DNA of 64,000 nucleotides from Arenibacter algicola (GTDB lineage: Bacteria > Bacteroidota > Bacteroidia > Flavobacteriales > Flavobacteriaceae): positions 620,001 to 684,000 of the forward strand of contig NZ_JPOO01000003.1 of NCBI RefSeq assembly GCF_000733925.1, given 5' to 3'. Shown here one piece after another: positions 1 through 9,298 of this stretch. The position numbers and the translations under genes are program-made. The first letter of the stretch is position 1. Each line of letters begins with the position of its first letter. The notes below the pieces were generated by a model. The model was not told where the DNA came from, did not search any database, and saw only the letters and a list, made by a program, of their open reading frames with translations.

Positions 1-287
1 TTTTTCCAACCTAAAGGAAAACACCTCAAAAGGAATTCAATTTCTCATTGTACCTCCTCCAAAGCCCATTTATTAATTTTTGGAACGTAATAATTTCTAA
101 AAGGCATCCAACATCCAATACTGGATATATTGGTTCGCTTCTACATTGTTATTATCCAATTCTGAAACACTTTAAAGAAAAGACATTCAACCCAATCCCT
201 TTTATGGCCATTGGTTTTAGAGGGATAGTTATGTCCAAATTATATGTCAAGAATAGCAGGCCGCTATTCGGAATAAAAAATAAAACT

Positions 288-2519
288 ATGATTAAAAATA
301 CACTTGCCTTATTGATTTTATTACTTTCCGGAGCCTTACACGCCCATACCATAAGTGGAACAATAACCAACCAGGACAGCACGCCCCTAAGCGGAGTAGG
401 GGTTTACAATAAAAATACAGGTAATTATACTTACAGTAATAATTCGGGAGCCTTTAGCCTAGCAAACGTGAGCGTTAATGATCACATTTATTTTTACAGT
501 CTTGGGTTCAAGAACAAAGAACTGCTGATAACTGAAAATCAATTGGATACAACGCTAGAAATTGTCCTGGAAGAGGCTGCAGTTTCCCTGGACCAGGTGG
601 TACTGGTATCCAATATAAATGCCATGAGCAGTTTTGTAAACGTGGACGTTAAATCCGATCCCGTTAAATCTTCCCAGGAAATCCTTAGAAAAGTACCTGG
701 CCTCATTATAGGGCAGCATGCCGGTGGCGGTAAGGCCGAACAAATATTCCTAAGGGGGTTTGATATAGACCACGGAACGGATATCGCTATAAATGTGGAT
801 GGTTTACCCGTAAACATGGTATCCCATGCCCACGGCCAAGGATATGCCGATATGCATTTCATTATTCCGGAAACCATCGATAATATAGATTTTGGCAAAG
901 GACCATACTATGCCGAGAAGGGTAACTTTAATACCGCCGGCTATGTGGACCTGACCACCAAGAAAACATTGGACAAAAACGTAATTAGCATGGAGGCCGG
1001 AAAATATAATACCCTAAGAGGCTTGGGGATGCTGAAACTATTGGAAAGCGATGATGACAATGCCTATATAGCCTCAGAATATTTAATTTCCGATGGCGTT
1101 TTTGAATCGCCCCAGAATTTCAATAGAATAAACATTATGGGACGGTACAATCATAAGGACGATGCCGGCAACGAAGTGAATTTAACGGCCTCCCACTTTC
1201 AGAGCAAATGGGACGCTTCTGGACAAATTCCCCAACGGGCAGTCGATAATGGAAGCATTGGCAGGTTTGGCGCCATTGATGATACCGAGGGGGGCAATAC
1301 CAGCCGTACCAACCTATTGGTGAACCATGACAAACAATTGGATCAGCATAGTCGATTTAAATCCAAGTTTTTTATTTCAAAATATGATTTTGAACTTTAT
1401 TCCAATTTTACATTTTTCCTTGAGGATCCCGTGAATGGCGATCAAATAAAGCAAAAGGAAAATAGAACCCTAATTGGAGGAGAAACCAGTTATGATAAAA
1501 CCATACACTTGGACCAAAATAATTCTCAATTCCGATTCAATATGGGTATAGGCTTTAGATACGACGACATTAACGAGGTAGAGCTTTCCCATACCCTAAA
1601 CAGGAAGACTACCTTGGACCGACTTGCATATGGCAATATTGATGAATTGAATGCCTATGGATTCTTCAATATAAATTACAAAATCAACAAGTGGAACATT
1701 AATCCTGGTGTACGTCTGGATTATTTAAAATTCGATTATGAAAATCTATTGTCGACCACTTATGACCAAAAAAGTGAAAACAAATTGGTGGTCAGTCCCA
1801 AGTTAAATACCATTTACCAAGCCTCTCAAGACCTTCAACTGTATGCCAAAACCGGGATTAGCTTTCATTCCAATGATACCAGGGTAGTCACCGCCAATAA
1901 TGGGGAAAGTATATTGCCATTGGCCTTCGGGGCCGATGTAGGAACCATATACAAACCACAAGACCGATTGGTATTAAATTTGGCCTTGTGGCATCTTTTT
2001 TTGGAGCAGGAGTTTGTTTATGTGGGAGATGCGGGAATTGTTGAACCCAGTGGTAGGACCAAACGTTTTGGGGTGGACCTAGGAGCTAGATATCAACTAA
2101 CGGACTGGTTGTACGCCTATGGCGATGTTAATTACACTTATGCCAGAAGCTCGGAAGACCCCAGTGGGGCGGATTATATTCCCTTAGCGCCCGACCTGAC
2201 TTCTTCCGGAGGAATTACCTTTAAGGGGCTTAAAAACTTCTCGGGGGGAATGAACTATCGCTTTATCAAGGACAGACCGGCCAAGGAAGACAATTCTATT
2301 ATTGCCGAGGGGTATTTTGTAACCGATTTCAACCTGAATTATACATGGAAAAATTGGAGTTTTGGCCTCATCGTGGAGAATCTTTTTGATACGGAATGGA
2401 ACGAGACCCAATTTGCCACCAATAGTAGACTGTTCAACGAAGCGGAAGCGGTTGAAGAAATCCATTTTACCCCTGGAACACCATTTTTTGCCAGAGGTAA
2501 GGTGTCCGTTAGTTTTTAA
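288..2519 (+). CDS. TonB-dependent receptor with N-terminal CarboxypepD_reg domain
   Basis: Outer-membrane active transporter that takes up a ligand using energy from TonB-ExbBD; the substrate cannot be told from the sequence. The ATG at 288 is chosen because it begins a typical signal peptide (MIKNTLALLILLLSGALHAH); the frame is open further upstream but that part reads like non-coding sequence. Predicted length is 743 residues. After the signal come a carboxypeptidase-like beta-sandwich (about residues 23-100, GTITNQDSTPLSGVGVY), a plug (about 115-225, with SQEILRKVPGLIIG and FLRGFDIDHGTDI) and a 22-strand-type barrel ending in aromatic F (KVSVSF). The plug carries a His-rich stretch NMVSHAHGQGYADMHF, which could bind a metal or the ligand (inference). 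No SusD partner lies next to it, so it is not a typical glycan-uptake SusC. It is followed by a strong terminator. Confidence 0.9.
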   Translation: MIKNTLALLILLLSGALHAHTISGTITNQDSTPLSGVGVYNKNTGNYTYSNNSGAFSLANVSVNDHIYFYSLGFKNKELLITENQLDTTLEIVLEEAAVSLDQVVLVSNINAMSSFVNVDVKSDPVKSSQEILRKVPGLIIGQHAGGGKAEQIFLRGFDIDHGTDIAINVDGLPVNMVSHAHGQGYADMHFIIPETIDNIDFGKGPYYAEKGNFNTAGYVDLTTKKTLDKNVISMEAGKYNTLRGLGMLKLLESDDDNAYIASEYLISDGVFESPQNFNRINIMGRYNHKDDAGNEVNLTASHFQSKWDASGQIPQRAVDNGSIGRFGAIDDTEGGNTSRTNLLVNHDKQLDQHSRFKSKFFISKYDFELYSNFTFFLEDPVNGDQIKQKENRTLIGGETSYDKTIHLDQNNSQFRFNMGIGFRYDDINEVELSHTLNRKTTLDRLAYGNIDELNAYGFFNINYKINKWNINPGVRLDYLKFDYENLLSTTYDQKSENKLVVSPKLNTIYQASQDLQLYAKTGISFHSNDTRVVTANNGESILPLAFGADVGTIYKPQDRLVLNLALWHLFLEQEFVYVGDAGIVEPSGRTKRFGVDLGARYQLTDWLYAYGDVNYTYARSSEDPSGADYIPLAPDLTSSGGITFKGLKNFSGGMNYRFIKDRPAKEDNSIIAEGYFVTDFNLNYTWKNWSFGLIVENLFDTEWNETQFATNSRLFNEAEAVEEIHFTPGTPFFARGKVSVSF

Positions 2520-2540
2520 ATGCGATTGTAACTAAATTAT

Positions 2541-2632
2541 AGCTCCTTCCCTAAAGAAAGGGTCCCGCACCCCTTCCGTATTCTCCACCTCAGGGTGGAG
2601 AATCCACCTTCCCCTACTTAGGGGAAGGAGCT
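2541..2632 (+). terminator. Compound hairpin terminator after the TonB receptor
   Basis: AGCTCCTTCCC (2541-2551) pairs with GGGAAGGAGCT (2622-2632) and is followed by a run of T. Two smaller hairpins nest inside (TTCTCCACC/GGTGGAGAA and TTCCCC/GGGGAA). The placement 20 bp after the stop codon fits a rho-independent terminator; the long nested form is also seen in dispersed flavobacterial intergenic repeats. Confidence 0.7.
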
Positions 2633-3065
2633 TTTTTTAGTGTTGTTGTGATTAGGGGCTTTCAATCCCATCAAGAGTTCTCGATACAAAATGCCTACTG
2701 GCATTCCACTTGAACTGACGGTGGAACTCCAACCTTGAACCCTGAACTTCAACCAACCGACCGGAGCTACCCGTCACTACGAGCCTGCCTAACGGCAGGT
2801 AGGTAATATTGCATAACGAAGTGGAGAAAAATTGTATCGAGAAGTATTTTAAATGAGGAACTTCAAACTGCTAACCATCAGCTATTTACTGATTACTGTT
2901 TAACACTCCCTTATAACACCGATTTCGACTACGCCCGCCTTACGGACTGGCAGGCCTGCCTTGCCGGTAGGTTGACTCAATCTCCGTCCGGACCTTGAAC
3001 TTTGAGCCGTGAACTTTCTAATGCCCACTGCAAACTCTTTGAACCTTGAACCTTGAACTTTATCC

Positions 3066-3148
3066 AACACACCCCTAACTCCTCTCAAGAGGGGAATTTG
3101 ATTGTCTCAACATTGAATGTGTACAAATTCAAACTTTGAACCTTGAAC
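3066..3148. repeat. Direct repeat copy A (about 80 bp)
   Basis: An 80-bp block starting ACACACCCCTAAC and containing CCTCTCAAGAGGGG (a short palindrome), TTTGATTGTCTCAACATTG and GTACAAATTCAAACTTTG. It recurs almost unchanged 152 bp downstream (3218-3300). Only a few bases differ, so the duplication is recent or maintained. Confidence 0.75.
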
Positions 3149-3217
3149 CTTTTAATGCCCACTGCAAACTGCAACTGCAAACTCTTTGAACCTTGGATAT
3201 TGAACCTTGAACTTTAC

Positions 3218-3300
3218 CTAACACACCCCTAACCCCTCTCAAGAGGGGAATTTGATTGTCTCAACATTGCATATGTACAAATTCAAACTTTGAACCTTGA
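3218..3300. repeat. Direct repeat copy B (about 80 bp)
   Basis: Second copy of the block at 3066-3148, differing by a few substitutions (for example CATTGCATATG here against CATTGAATGTG there). Confidence 0.75.
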
Positions 3301-3622
3301 AGATTGAACCATGAATCCACTTCTGGAAAGCGCAACTTGTGCGATTTCTCATATTCATTCGAAATGAACTTTTGATTTTATTCAACTATTATACAACACC
3401 AGTTCCAATTGCATTCAAATGGACCAGATGGTCAGACGAGCTGCAAACTGCTACTGAAAACTCTTTAAGCTGACTAAGCCTTGAACTTTGAACATTCAAC
3501 TTTACAACTCCTTACCCTACTACGATTTCGACTACGCTCAATCTCCGTCCGGACCTTGAACCTTTTAATGCCCACTGCAAACTGCAACTGCAAACTCTTT
3601 GAACCTTGAACTTTATATCTTC

Positions 3623-5749
3623 TTATAAAATCGCCTCCTTTTCAATAACACTTAGGGCGAGGCGGATGGTAGAATATTCCATTTTTTCTTCAAAATGCTC
3701 AAAGTAGGGTTTTAGGCCTTCCGGGTCTTGAAGTTCTTTCTTGGCCTTGGCTACCTTGGCTACATCTTCTTTAGATATTAGTCGGTAGATATCAATGTCT
3801 TTCCCATCATGGTACAATTTTTCCAAATGGGCCAAAATGGTATTGGGCTTTAGGCCCCTGGTCTCTGCTATGTCTTTCACGGTTACCCCTGTCTTAAACA
3901 GCTCATAGGTTTCCAAAGCGGTATCCGATTTCCTGGTCTTCTTTTTCTTCTTCTTGGGTTTTGCTTCTACAAAGGCCTTGATTTCATTGATGAACATCTC
4001 CCCATACACCTCCAATTTTCTCTGACCCACCCCATTGATCTCTTTGAACGCTTCACTGGTCACCGGCTTTTTGGACTCCATTTCCTTGAGGGTGGCATCG
4101 TTAAAAACCAAATAGGCCGGAATGTTCTCCTGCAAGGAAATTTGAAACCGCAATTGCCGAAGTTTTTCAAACAGGGAATTTTCATTGACAGGCTTGGACT
4201 TGCTTTCCTTACGGACAGCCATTTGCTCTTCTTTGGACAAGGGCTGACTCAATTGTACTTTGGCGTTATTGAACAATACGGCCTTGGCCAAATCCGTCAG
4301 ACGCAGAACGTTGTTCTTATGGAAGGCAATCTCACATAGCCCCTGATTTATAAGCTGTATGGTATAATGCTGCCAATGGTTCCATGAAATATCCTTCCCA
4401 ATGCCATAGGTCTTTATTTCCTGATAATTTTTATCCAAAATGTTGGCATTTTGGGCGCCCCTCAACACGTCTATTACTGTTCCCGTAGCCTCCGACTCCT
4501 TTAGTCTGGCAATGGTAGACAATATCTTTTGCGCTATTACCGTGCCATCAAAAAACTGGGGTGGATTTTTACAAACGTCGCAATTGCCGCAATCGGTCTG
4601 TAAATACTCCCCAAAATAACTCAGTAAAATCTTTCTTCTACAGCTGGATGCTTCCGAAAACTGCTTCATCCGCTCCAACTTGGCCAGCTGTACCTCCTCA
4701 TTGGTAGCACCCGAGGCAAATCTTTGCAACTGGATTACATCGGCATAACTATGGAACAAAAGGGCATGTGCCGCCAGTCCGTCCCTTCCGGAGCGACCGA
4801 TTTCCTGGTAATAGCCCTCAATATTTTTGGGCATATTATAATGTATTACCCAGCGTACGTTGGATTTATCTATTCCCATCCCAAAGGCAATCGTGGCACA
4901 CACGATCTGGGTCTTGTCAAAAATAAAATCCTCCTGCACCTTGTTTCGACTATCAAAATCCAATCCGGCGTGGTAGGCTGCTGCCTTGATACCGTTATTG
5001 CGCATCTTTTCGACCAAGGTTTCGGTGGATTTTCGACTTAAACAATAAATAATACCCGATTCATTGGGCCTTTGATCTATAAATTGAAGAATTTGGGACA
5101 CCCGGTCATGGGCCGCCCGCACTTCCAAGGAAATATTTTTTCTATCGAAGGAAGCCAAGAACTGTTTAGCTCTAGGGATCTTCAACTGCGCCATAATATC
5201 CTGTCTGGTAGCTTTATCCGCGGTTGCCGTTAAGGCAATAATGGGCGTTTGGGGCAGGGATGCCTTTAAAAATCCCAACTGTTGGTAAGAGGGCCTAAAA
5301 TCGTGCCCCCAGGAGGAAATACAATGTGCCTCGTCCACCGCAACACAACTAACAAACTCCTCTTTTAAAATAGGGGACAGGCCCTGAAGGCTTTCCGGTG
5401 CCACATAGAGTAACTTTAATTCCCCTTTGTGGGTCCTATCCAGTATATCCCGCTGTTCCTCCGCAGACTGATTACTATTAAAAAAAGCGGCGGGAATACC
5501 GTTAGCTATAAGTCCATCTACCTGATCCTTCATCAAGGCAATCAAAGGGGAAATCACTAGGGTAGTGCCATCGAACAAAAGGGAAGGCAACTGAAAACAA
5601 ATGGATTTTCCTCCACCGGTAGGCATGATCACCACACAATCTTCCTTATTTAAAACCGCAGTGATAATGGCCTCTTGTTGTTTTCTAAAGCGGTCATAAC
5701 CAAAATACTTTTTTAAATAGGGAAATAATTTGTTCTGGATATCGGGCAT
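3623..5749 (-). CDS. recQ: ATP-dependent DNA helicase RecQ
   Basis: 3'-5' DNA helicase acting in recombination and replication-fork repair in the cytoplasm. At 708 residues it has the usual Bacteroidota RecQ length. Order of domains: SF2 helicase core (about 8-345) with Q-motif FRKQQEAI, Walker A MPTGGGKS, DEAH box VDEAHCISSWGHDFR, motif III ALTATA and motif VI QEIGRSGRDG; RecQ-C-terminal zinc region with the cysteines of SSCRRKILLSYFGE...CGNCDVC; winged helix; HRDC domain (about 520-595); then a Lys-rich linker and a C-terminal helix-turn-helix-like segment (VKDIAETRGLKPNTILAHLEKL). The start is ATG at 5749. All key residues are present, so it should be active. Confidence 0.97.
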   Translation of the reverse strand: MPDIQNKLFPYLKKYFGYDRFRKQQEAIITAVLNKEDCVVIMPTGGGKSICFQLPSLLFDGTTLVISPLIALMKDQVDGLIANGIPAAFFNSNQSAEEQRDILDRTHKGELKLLYVAPESLQGLSPILKEEFVSCVAVDEAHCISSWGHDFRPSYQQLGFLKASLPQTPIIALTATADKATRQDIMAQLKIPRAKQFLASFDRKNISLEVRAAHDRVSQILQFIDQRPNESGIIYCLSRKSTETLVEKMRNNGIKAAAYHAGLDFDSRNKVQEDFIFDKTQIVCATIAFGMGIDKSNVRWVIHYNMPKNIEGYYQEIGRSGRDGLAAHALLFHSYADVIQLQRFASGATNEEVQLAKLERMKQFSEASSCRRKILLSYFGEYLQTDCGNCDVCKNPPQFFDGTVIAQKILSTIARLKESEATGTVIDVLRGAQNANILDKNYQEIKTYGIGKDISWNHWQHYTIQLINQGLCEIAFHKNNVLRLTDLAKAVLFNNAKVQLSQPLSKEEQMAVRKESKSKPVNENSLFEKLRQLRFQISLQENIPAYLVFNDATLKEMESKKPVTSEAFKEINGVGQRKLEVYGEMFINEIKAFVEAKPKKKKKKTRKSDTALETYELFKTGVTVKDIAETRGLKPNTILAHLEKLYHDGKDIDIYRLISKEDVAKVAKAKKELQDPEGLKPYFEHFEEKMEYSTIRLALSVIEKEAIL

Positions 5750-5776
5750 GGGTATCGGTAAAACTTTTGTAAGGAA

Positions 5777-5808
5777 CGAAAATAATCATATTTGCAGTCC
5801 TATAACAA
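5777..5808 (-). promoter_or_regulatory. Possible recQ promoter
   Basis: On the minus strand TTG (5806-5808) is followed after 21 bases by TATTTTCG (5777-5784), one mismatch from the Bacteroidota -7 element TAnnTTTG. It lies about 28 bp before the recQ start. Sequence match only. Confidence 0.3.
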
Positions 5809-5864
5809 CTTTCACGGTCTTAAAATTCCAAAAACCAAACTAAGGACTGGGACACAGGAAAACA

Positions 5865-5936
5865 GTGGCTTTTGGCTCTTGGCTCTTGGCTAATGGCTTT
5901 TGGCTTTTGGCTTTTGGCTTTTGGCTTTTGGCTTTT
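5865..5936 (+). repeat. Short tandem repeat GGCTTTTGGCTTTT
   Basis: About ten imperfect copies of a 7-bp unit (GGCTTTT, GGCTCTT, GGCTAAT) directly upstream of the metallophosphoesterase gene. Translated in the downstream frame it reads as repeated LLAFGFW, which would wrongly extend that protein. It lies between recQ and its divergent neighbour. Confidence 0.8.
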
Positions 5937-5990
5937 TTGTCTTTGCTAAAAAGGTTAAATTTATCCACTGCAACCTTAATAATCTACCAA

Positions 5991-7070
5991 ATGAACCTTA
6001 AACACCCCTATTGCCTTTTTGTTCTCTCCCTTTTCACATTGGCCACAGCCTTAAAGGCACAAGAAACCTATGCCCCGCCCAAATTGTCCAATCCCGACTC
6101 TTGGTCCATTATTTTGGTTCCCGATACCCAGACCTACGCGAAATTTGAAAGAAACCAGGGTACCCTAGAAACCATGACGGCCTGGATCAGTGAAAATATA
6201 GATGCCCTAAATATAAAAATGGTATTGTGTACGGGCGATTTGGTAGAGCAGAACGAGCTTTTGGTCCCGGACAAAATAAATGGAAATATGCCCAGTAGGG
6301 ACCAGTGGAGGGCCGCTTCCCATGCTTTTGAGCGTCTGGATGGGAAAGTACCCTATATCTTGGCAGCAGGAAACCACGATTTTGGCTATAAAAATGTGGA
6401 AACCCGAAAATCCAATTACAGCCAGTATTTTCCCGTGCATAGAAACTTGTTGAATGCAAAGGCCTTACGGGCCGCCGGTAAGAACATAGACGGCCTGCCT
6501 TCGGCAGAAAATGCCACCTATGAACTCATATCTCCCCAACAAAGAAAGTTTTTATTCCTGAACCTGGAGTTTGCGCCACGGGACACTATATTGCAATGGG
6601 CCAACAATGAGATTTCCCAAGAAATATATAAAGATCATACCGTGGTAATGCTTACCCATTCCTATCTAAATGCCCAAAACGAGCATATGGAAAAAGAAAA
6701 CTATCCAATAGAGGATGCCAACTATGGCAAAGCCATATGGGAAAAGCTAGTGGCACCTTCCAAAAATGTACAAATGGTATTCTCTGGCCATATTGGCTCC
6801 CCTGATAATTTTAAGGCACATACCGCATTTAGGGTTGATAGGAACGCTGCCGGAAAAAAGGTGAATCAGATTACGTTTAATGCCCAGGCTATAGGCGGTG
6901 GATGGCATGGTAATGGGGGAGACGGTTGGCTAAGGATTATGGAGTTTCTACCTGATGGAAAGACCGTGATTACCACTACATTTTCACCTTATTTCGCCAT
7001 ATCGCCGACTACACAAAAAATGGCCTATCAGAGGGATGATTATAACAATTTTAGCTTTCAAATGGATTGA
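5991..7070 (+). CDS. Exported calcineurin-like metallophosphoesterase
   Basis: Predicted secreted phosphoesterase of 359 residues; the natural substrate is not known. The ATG at 5991 is preferred over upstream in-frame starts because it begins a signal peptide (MNLKHPYCLFVLSLFTLATALKA), while the upstream part is tandem-repeat DNA. Metal-binding motifs of the family appear in order: D-x-Q in VPDTQTY, GDLVEQN, GNHDFGYK, then TLTHSYLN-like VMLTHSYL and the late FSGHIGS (GHxH-type, with the second His replaced). It stands alone between a repeat tract and a lipoprotein gene. Confidence 0.85.
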   Translation: MNLKHPYCLFVLSLFTLATALKAQETYAPPKLSNPDSWSIILVPDTQTYAKFERNQGTLETMTAWISENIDALNIKMVLCTGDLVEQNELLVPDKINGNMPSRDQWRAASHAFERLDGKVPYILAAGNHDFGYKNVETRKSNYSQYFPVHRNLLNAKALRAAGKNIDGLPSAENATYELISPQQRKFLFLNLEFAPRDTILQWANNEISQEIYKDHTVVMLTHSYLNAQNEHMEKENYPIEDANYGKAIWEKLVAPSKNVQMVFSGHIGSPDNFKAHTAFRVDRNAAGKKVNQITFNAQAIGGGWHGNGGDGWLRIMEFLPDGKTVITTTFSPYFAISPTTQKMAYQRDDYNNFSFQMD

Positions 7071-7273
7071 TTGCACCACAACATACTGCAAATCAAGTAG
7101 TTTTTAATGGGCCATATCCAAAAACCAAGGTCAAAATAGTCCTAAAACAAATACTTTTGTCAGATATTTCTTAATAATACATACTGTAAGTCGAAAATTT
7201 ACGTTTTTCTTAACATAATAATATATAAGGGCTTATTTTAGCCGCGTTCAATATGTTTTAAACCCCACAAACA

Positions 7274-8056
7274 ATGAAAACATTTAATTATTTAGTTTTG
7301 AGTTTCGGATTTATTTTGATCTCTGCTTGTAGCAATGATGCTATGAACGGCCTAAATGATGAAAGTATGACCCCCGAACAGGTTAAATCCCAAATGCAGG
7401 TCAATTCCGTTTCTGACGGCTTGGACGAGTTGGTTTCAGAATTACTGATCAATGACAAAGCAGGAAAATCCAACAAGACCAACACAGAGTGTGCAACACT
7501 TGCATTTACCGAAAATAGTATTACTGTAGCCTACAATCAATGTATCATTCAAGGTAAGACCATAAGCGGAACGATTGTATTGACAGGAAACAACGGTAGT
7601 ACAGATGGTACCAAAGGTAGTTTTGAAGTGTCTTTTACCGACTTCACCTACAACGACTATTTACTTAACGGTACCAAGACTTTTGCTTTCGATTTTTCGG
7701 ATTCCAATAGTCCAACCTTTACTATAGTTACCGATGCCACCTTTGAGGATGATAATGGAGACATTGTAATCTGGAAGGGAAATAAAGTGCTTAGCTGGCA
7801 TTTGGACCAGATCAATGCTGAAGGAGCCGATCTTACCTGTACAGGTGATTGGGACATTACGTTAGATGGTATTACTTACGAATTTACGGTGACCGAACCG
7901 CTTGGGGCCAACTTAGGATGTGCTTTTATTACCTCTGGAGTTATGCAGTTGGAAGTAAATGACATGACGGCTTCCTTGGACTTTGGGGCTGGCACTTGTG
8001 ATCAGACAGGTACCGTTACCTTTCCTAATGGAGAATCTGAAGAGATTAGCTGGTAG
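7274..8056 (+). CDS. Lipoprotein of unknown function
   Basis: 260 residues with a lipoprotein signal (MKTFNYLVLSFGFILISAC, lipobox ISAC then S). The mature part is acidic and Thr/Asp-rich, with beta-strand-like segments (GTIVLTGNNGSTDGTKGSF, LTCTGDWDITLDGITYEF) and four or more cysteines that could form disulfides. It probably sits on a membrane facing the periplasm or the surface. I do not recognise the family. It is followed at once by a strong terminator and has its own upstream region, so it is likely a single-gene transcript. Confidence 0.8.
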   Translation: MKTFNYLVLSFGFILISACSNDAMNGLNDESMTPEQVKSQMQVNSVSDGLDELVSELLINDKAGKSNKTNTECATLAFTENSITVAYNQCIIQGKTISGTIVLTGNNGSTDGTKGSFEVSFTDFTYNDYLLNGTKTFAFDFSDSNSPTFTIVTDATFEDDNGDIVIWKGNKVLSWHLDQINAEGADLTCTGDWDITLDGITYEFTVTEPLGANLGCAFITSGVMQLEVNDMTASLDFGAGTCDQTGTVTFPNGESEEISW

Positions 8057-8084
8057 TTACCAATAATATATACTTATATTTTGA

Positions 8085-8117
8085 AACCCCCGATGAAATT
8101 CATCGGGGGTTCTTTTT
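8085..8117 (+). terminator. Rho-independent terminator
   Basis: AACCCCCGATG (8085-8095), loop AAATT, CATCGGGGGTT (8101-8111), then TCTTTTTT. A perfect 11-bp stem with a T run, 28 bp after the lipoprotein stop. Confidence 0.93.
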
Positions 8118-8763
8118 TATTATTCATTTTTCACTGTTGGTTTTGGTTAAAGATAGACCCGGCAACGGACTCCCTGGAGAAAATACAACGGCATTCGAAA
8201 AGTGGTAATAATTTATCGAAACTTTGTTCGTGTGGACTGAACAAAGGAACGGCCTATTTTCATTTTACTTAAGTGGTTCTTATCATTTTTAATAGGTTTT
8301 CTTAAATCATCGATTTCTTTGCTTGTCCAACCCTTCGGCTCCGCTCAGGGTACGGCCAGCGCATCCAAATTTGAACCCCACAAATAATTAGGAAGTACAA
8401 TTTGCCGCAGTCTAGATTAAATCTTTTAGGAAAGAGTCCAAGATAGCTTAACAGGTGATTGGGGTAATGTTAAATTAATGATTTGGGGCAGGAGGGGAGT
8501 GGTAGGGGAGAAACACTTCGCTTTATAATGGAGAGACCAATGAAAAGCAAGGATTTCAGAGAAAACGGACCGTTTGTCCCAGAAAGAATTCAGTACATCG
8601 AGGAAATCTAGGTGTTAATTTTGCTTTAAACTAATGTTAATGAGGGTTTTGCTTACATAAAAATGGGATTTTTATTGTATCTTTTAGCTACAAATCAAGA
8701 AATCAAATTATATAAGAGTGTAGCAAAGAAAAATCCGTTAACCCTAAAAACAAAGCTTGTCCT
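8118..8763. other. Gene-free stretch with dispersed-repeat fragments
   Basis: Apart from fragments of dispersed repeats (CCCTTCGGCTCCGCTCAGGG near 8331), nothing coding is seen. The last 120 bp are AT-rich and probably carry the promoter of the next small gene. A 63-codon frame at 8081-8272 runs through the terminator and is not a gene. Confidence 0.6.
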
Positions 8764-9102
8764 ATGGAAACAACCCCAAAGATTAGTAGAAATTTAATTA
8801 GTAGGCCCTCCAATAGTGCATGTATTCTTAAATTGGAAAGAACAAACAATGATTTGTGCCAATTGGAAAGAAAAATGACCTCTTATGTATGTGAACCTAA
8901 CACATATAATTTATTTATTAAATCTGAAACCTTACGACAGACTTTACAATCCTTGAAAAATACGAATGCCGAATTGATCAAGGCCTTAAAAAGGGAAAAG
9001 GATTTAAAGATTGATCTCTTTGAAAAAACAATGGCTCAAATTCGTTCCTATCTGGAAATTCAGAAGTCGGTTGAGGAATACAGCAACATGTTAAGGTATT
9101 AA
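8764..9102 (+). CDS. Small coiled-coil protein of unknown function
   Basis: 112 residues, no signal peptide, strongly charged and helical. The heptad-like segment LRQTLQSLKNTNAELIKALKREKDLKIDLFEKTMAQIRSYL (about 58-98) suggests a coiled coil. Three cysteines lie in the N-terminal half. No family recognised. It has its own terminator downstream, which supports it being a real transcription unit. Confidence 0.6.
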   Translation: METTPKISRNLISRPSNSACILKLERTNNDLCQLERKMTSYVCEPNTYNLFIKSETLRQTLQSLKNTNAELIKALKREKDLKIDLFEKTMAQIRSYLEIQKSVEEYSNMLRY

Positions 9103-9182
9103 ATGATTTCTAGTACTTTCTGGTAATGTTTAAACAACTACATTTACCTAAAGACCTAAACATCATCGGGAAACTAGGAAGA

Positions 9183-9217
9183 AAAGCTCCGGACATTTAT
9201 ATCCGGAGCTTTTTTTG
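9183..9217 (+). terminator. Rho-independent terminator of the coiled-coil gene
   Basis: AGCTCCGGA (9185-9193) pairs with TCCGGAGCT (9202-9210) around a short AT loop, followed by TTTTTTT. Confidence 0.9.
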
Positions 9218-9242
9218 TTATATATTAGGTATTAAGGAATAA

Positions 9243-9276
9243 AAAAAGCCTTGGATTATCACAATCCAAGGCTTTA
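9243..9276 (-). terminator. Terminator of the CHRD gene
   Basis: AAAGCCTTGGATT (9245-9257), loop ATCAC, AATCCAAGGCTTT (9263-9275). On the minus strand the stem is followed by a T run, 24 bp after the CHRD stop codon. Confidence 0.9.
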
Positions 9277-9298
9277 CCAAATGTGGAAGAAAATTTAA

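Larger units (their letters stand above)
2640..3622. repeat. Repeat-dense, gene-free intergenic tract
   Basis: Nearly 1 kb of short, interleaved direct repeats with no convincing gene. Recurrent words are TTGAACCTTGAAC, CCACTGCAAACTGCAAC, CTCAATCTCCGTCCGGAC and GGCAGGTAGG-type inverted pieces. The block AATGCCCACTGCAAACTG... occurs near 3154 and again near 3568. A 62-codon reading frame on the minus strand (2900-3088) is only a by-product of the repeats. No promoter or RNA structure could be singled out. Confidence 0.75.

Noticed and set aside
2900..3088. Small minus-strand gene in the repeat tract
   Set aside because: Encoded by repeats only; no start region or family resemblance.
5865..5990. 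N-terminal extension of the metallophosphoesterase
   Set aside because: Made of GGCTTTT repeats; the signal peptide begins at 5991.
8081..8272. 63-codon gene after the lipoprotein
   Set aside because: It starts inside a strong terminator hairpin, and its text does not look protein-like.
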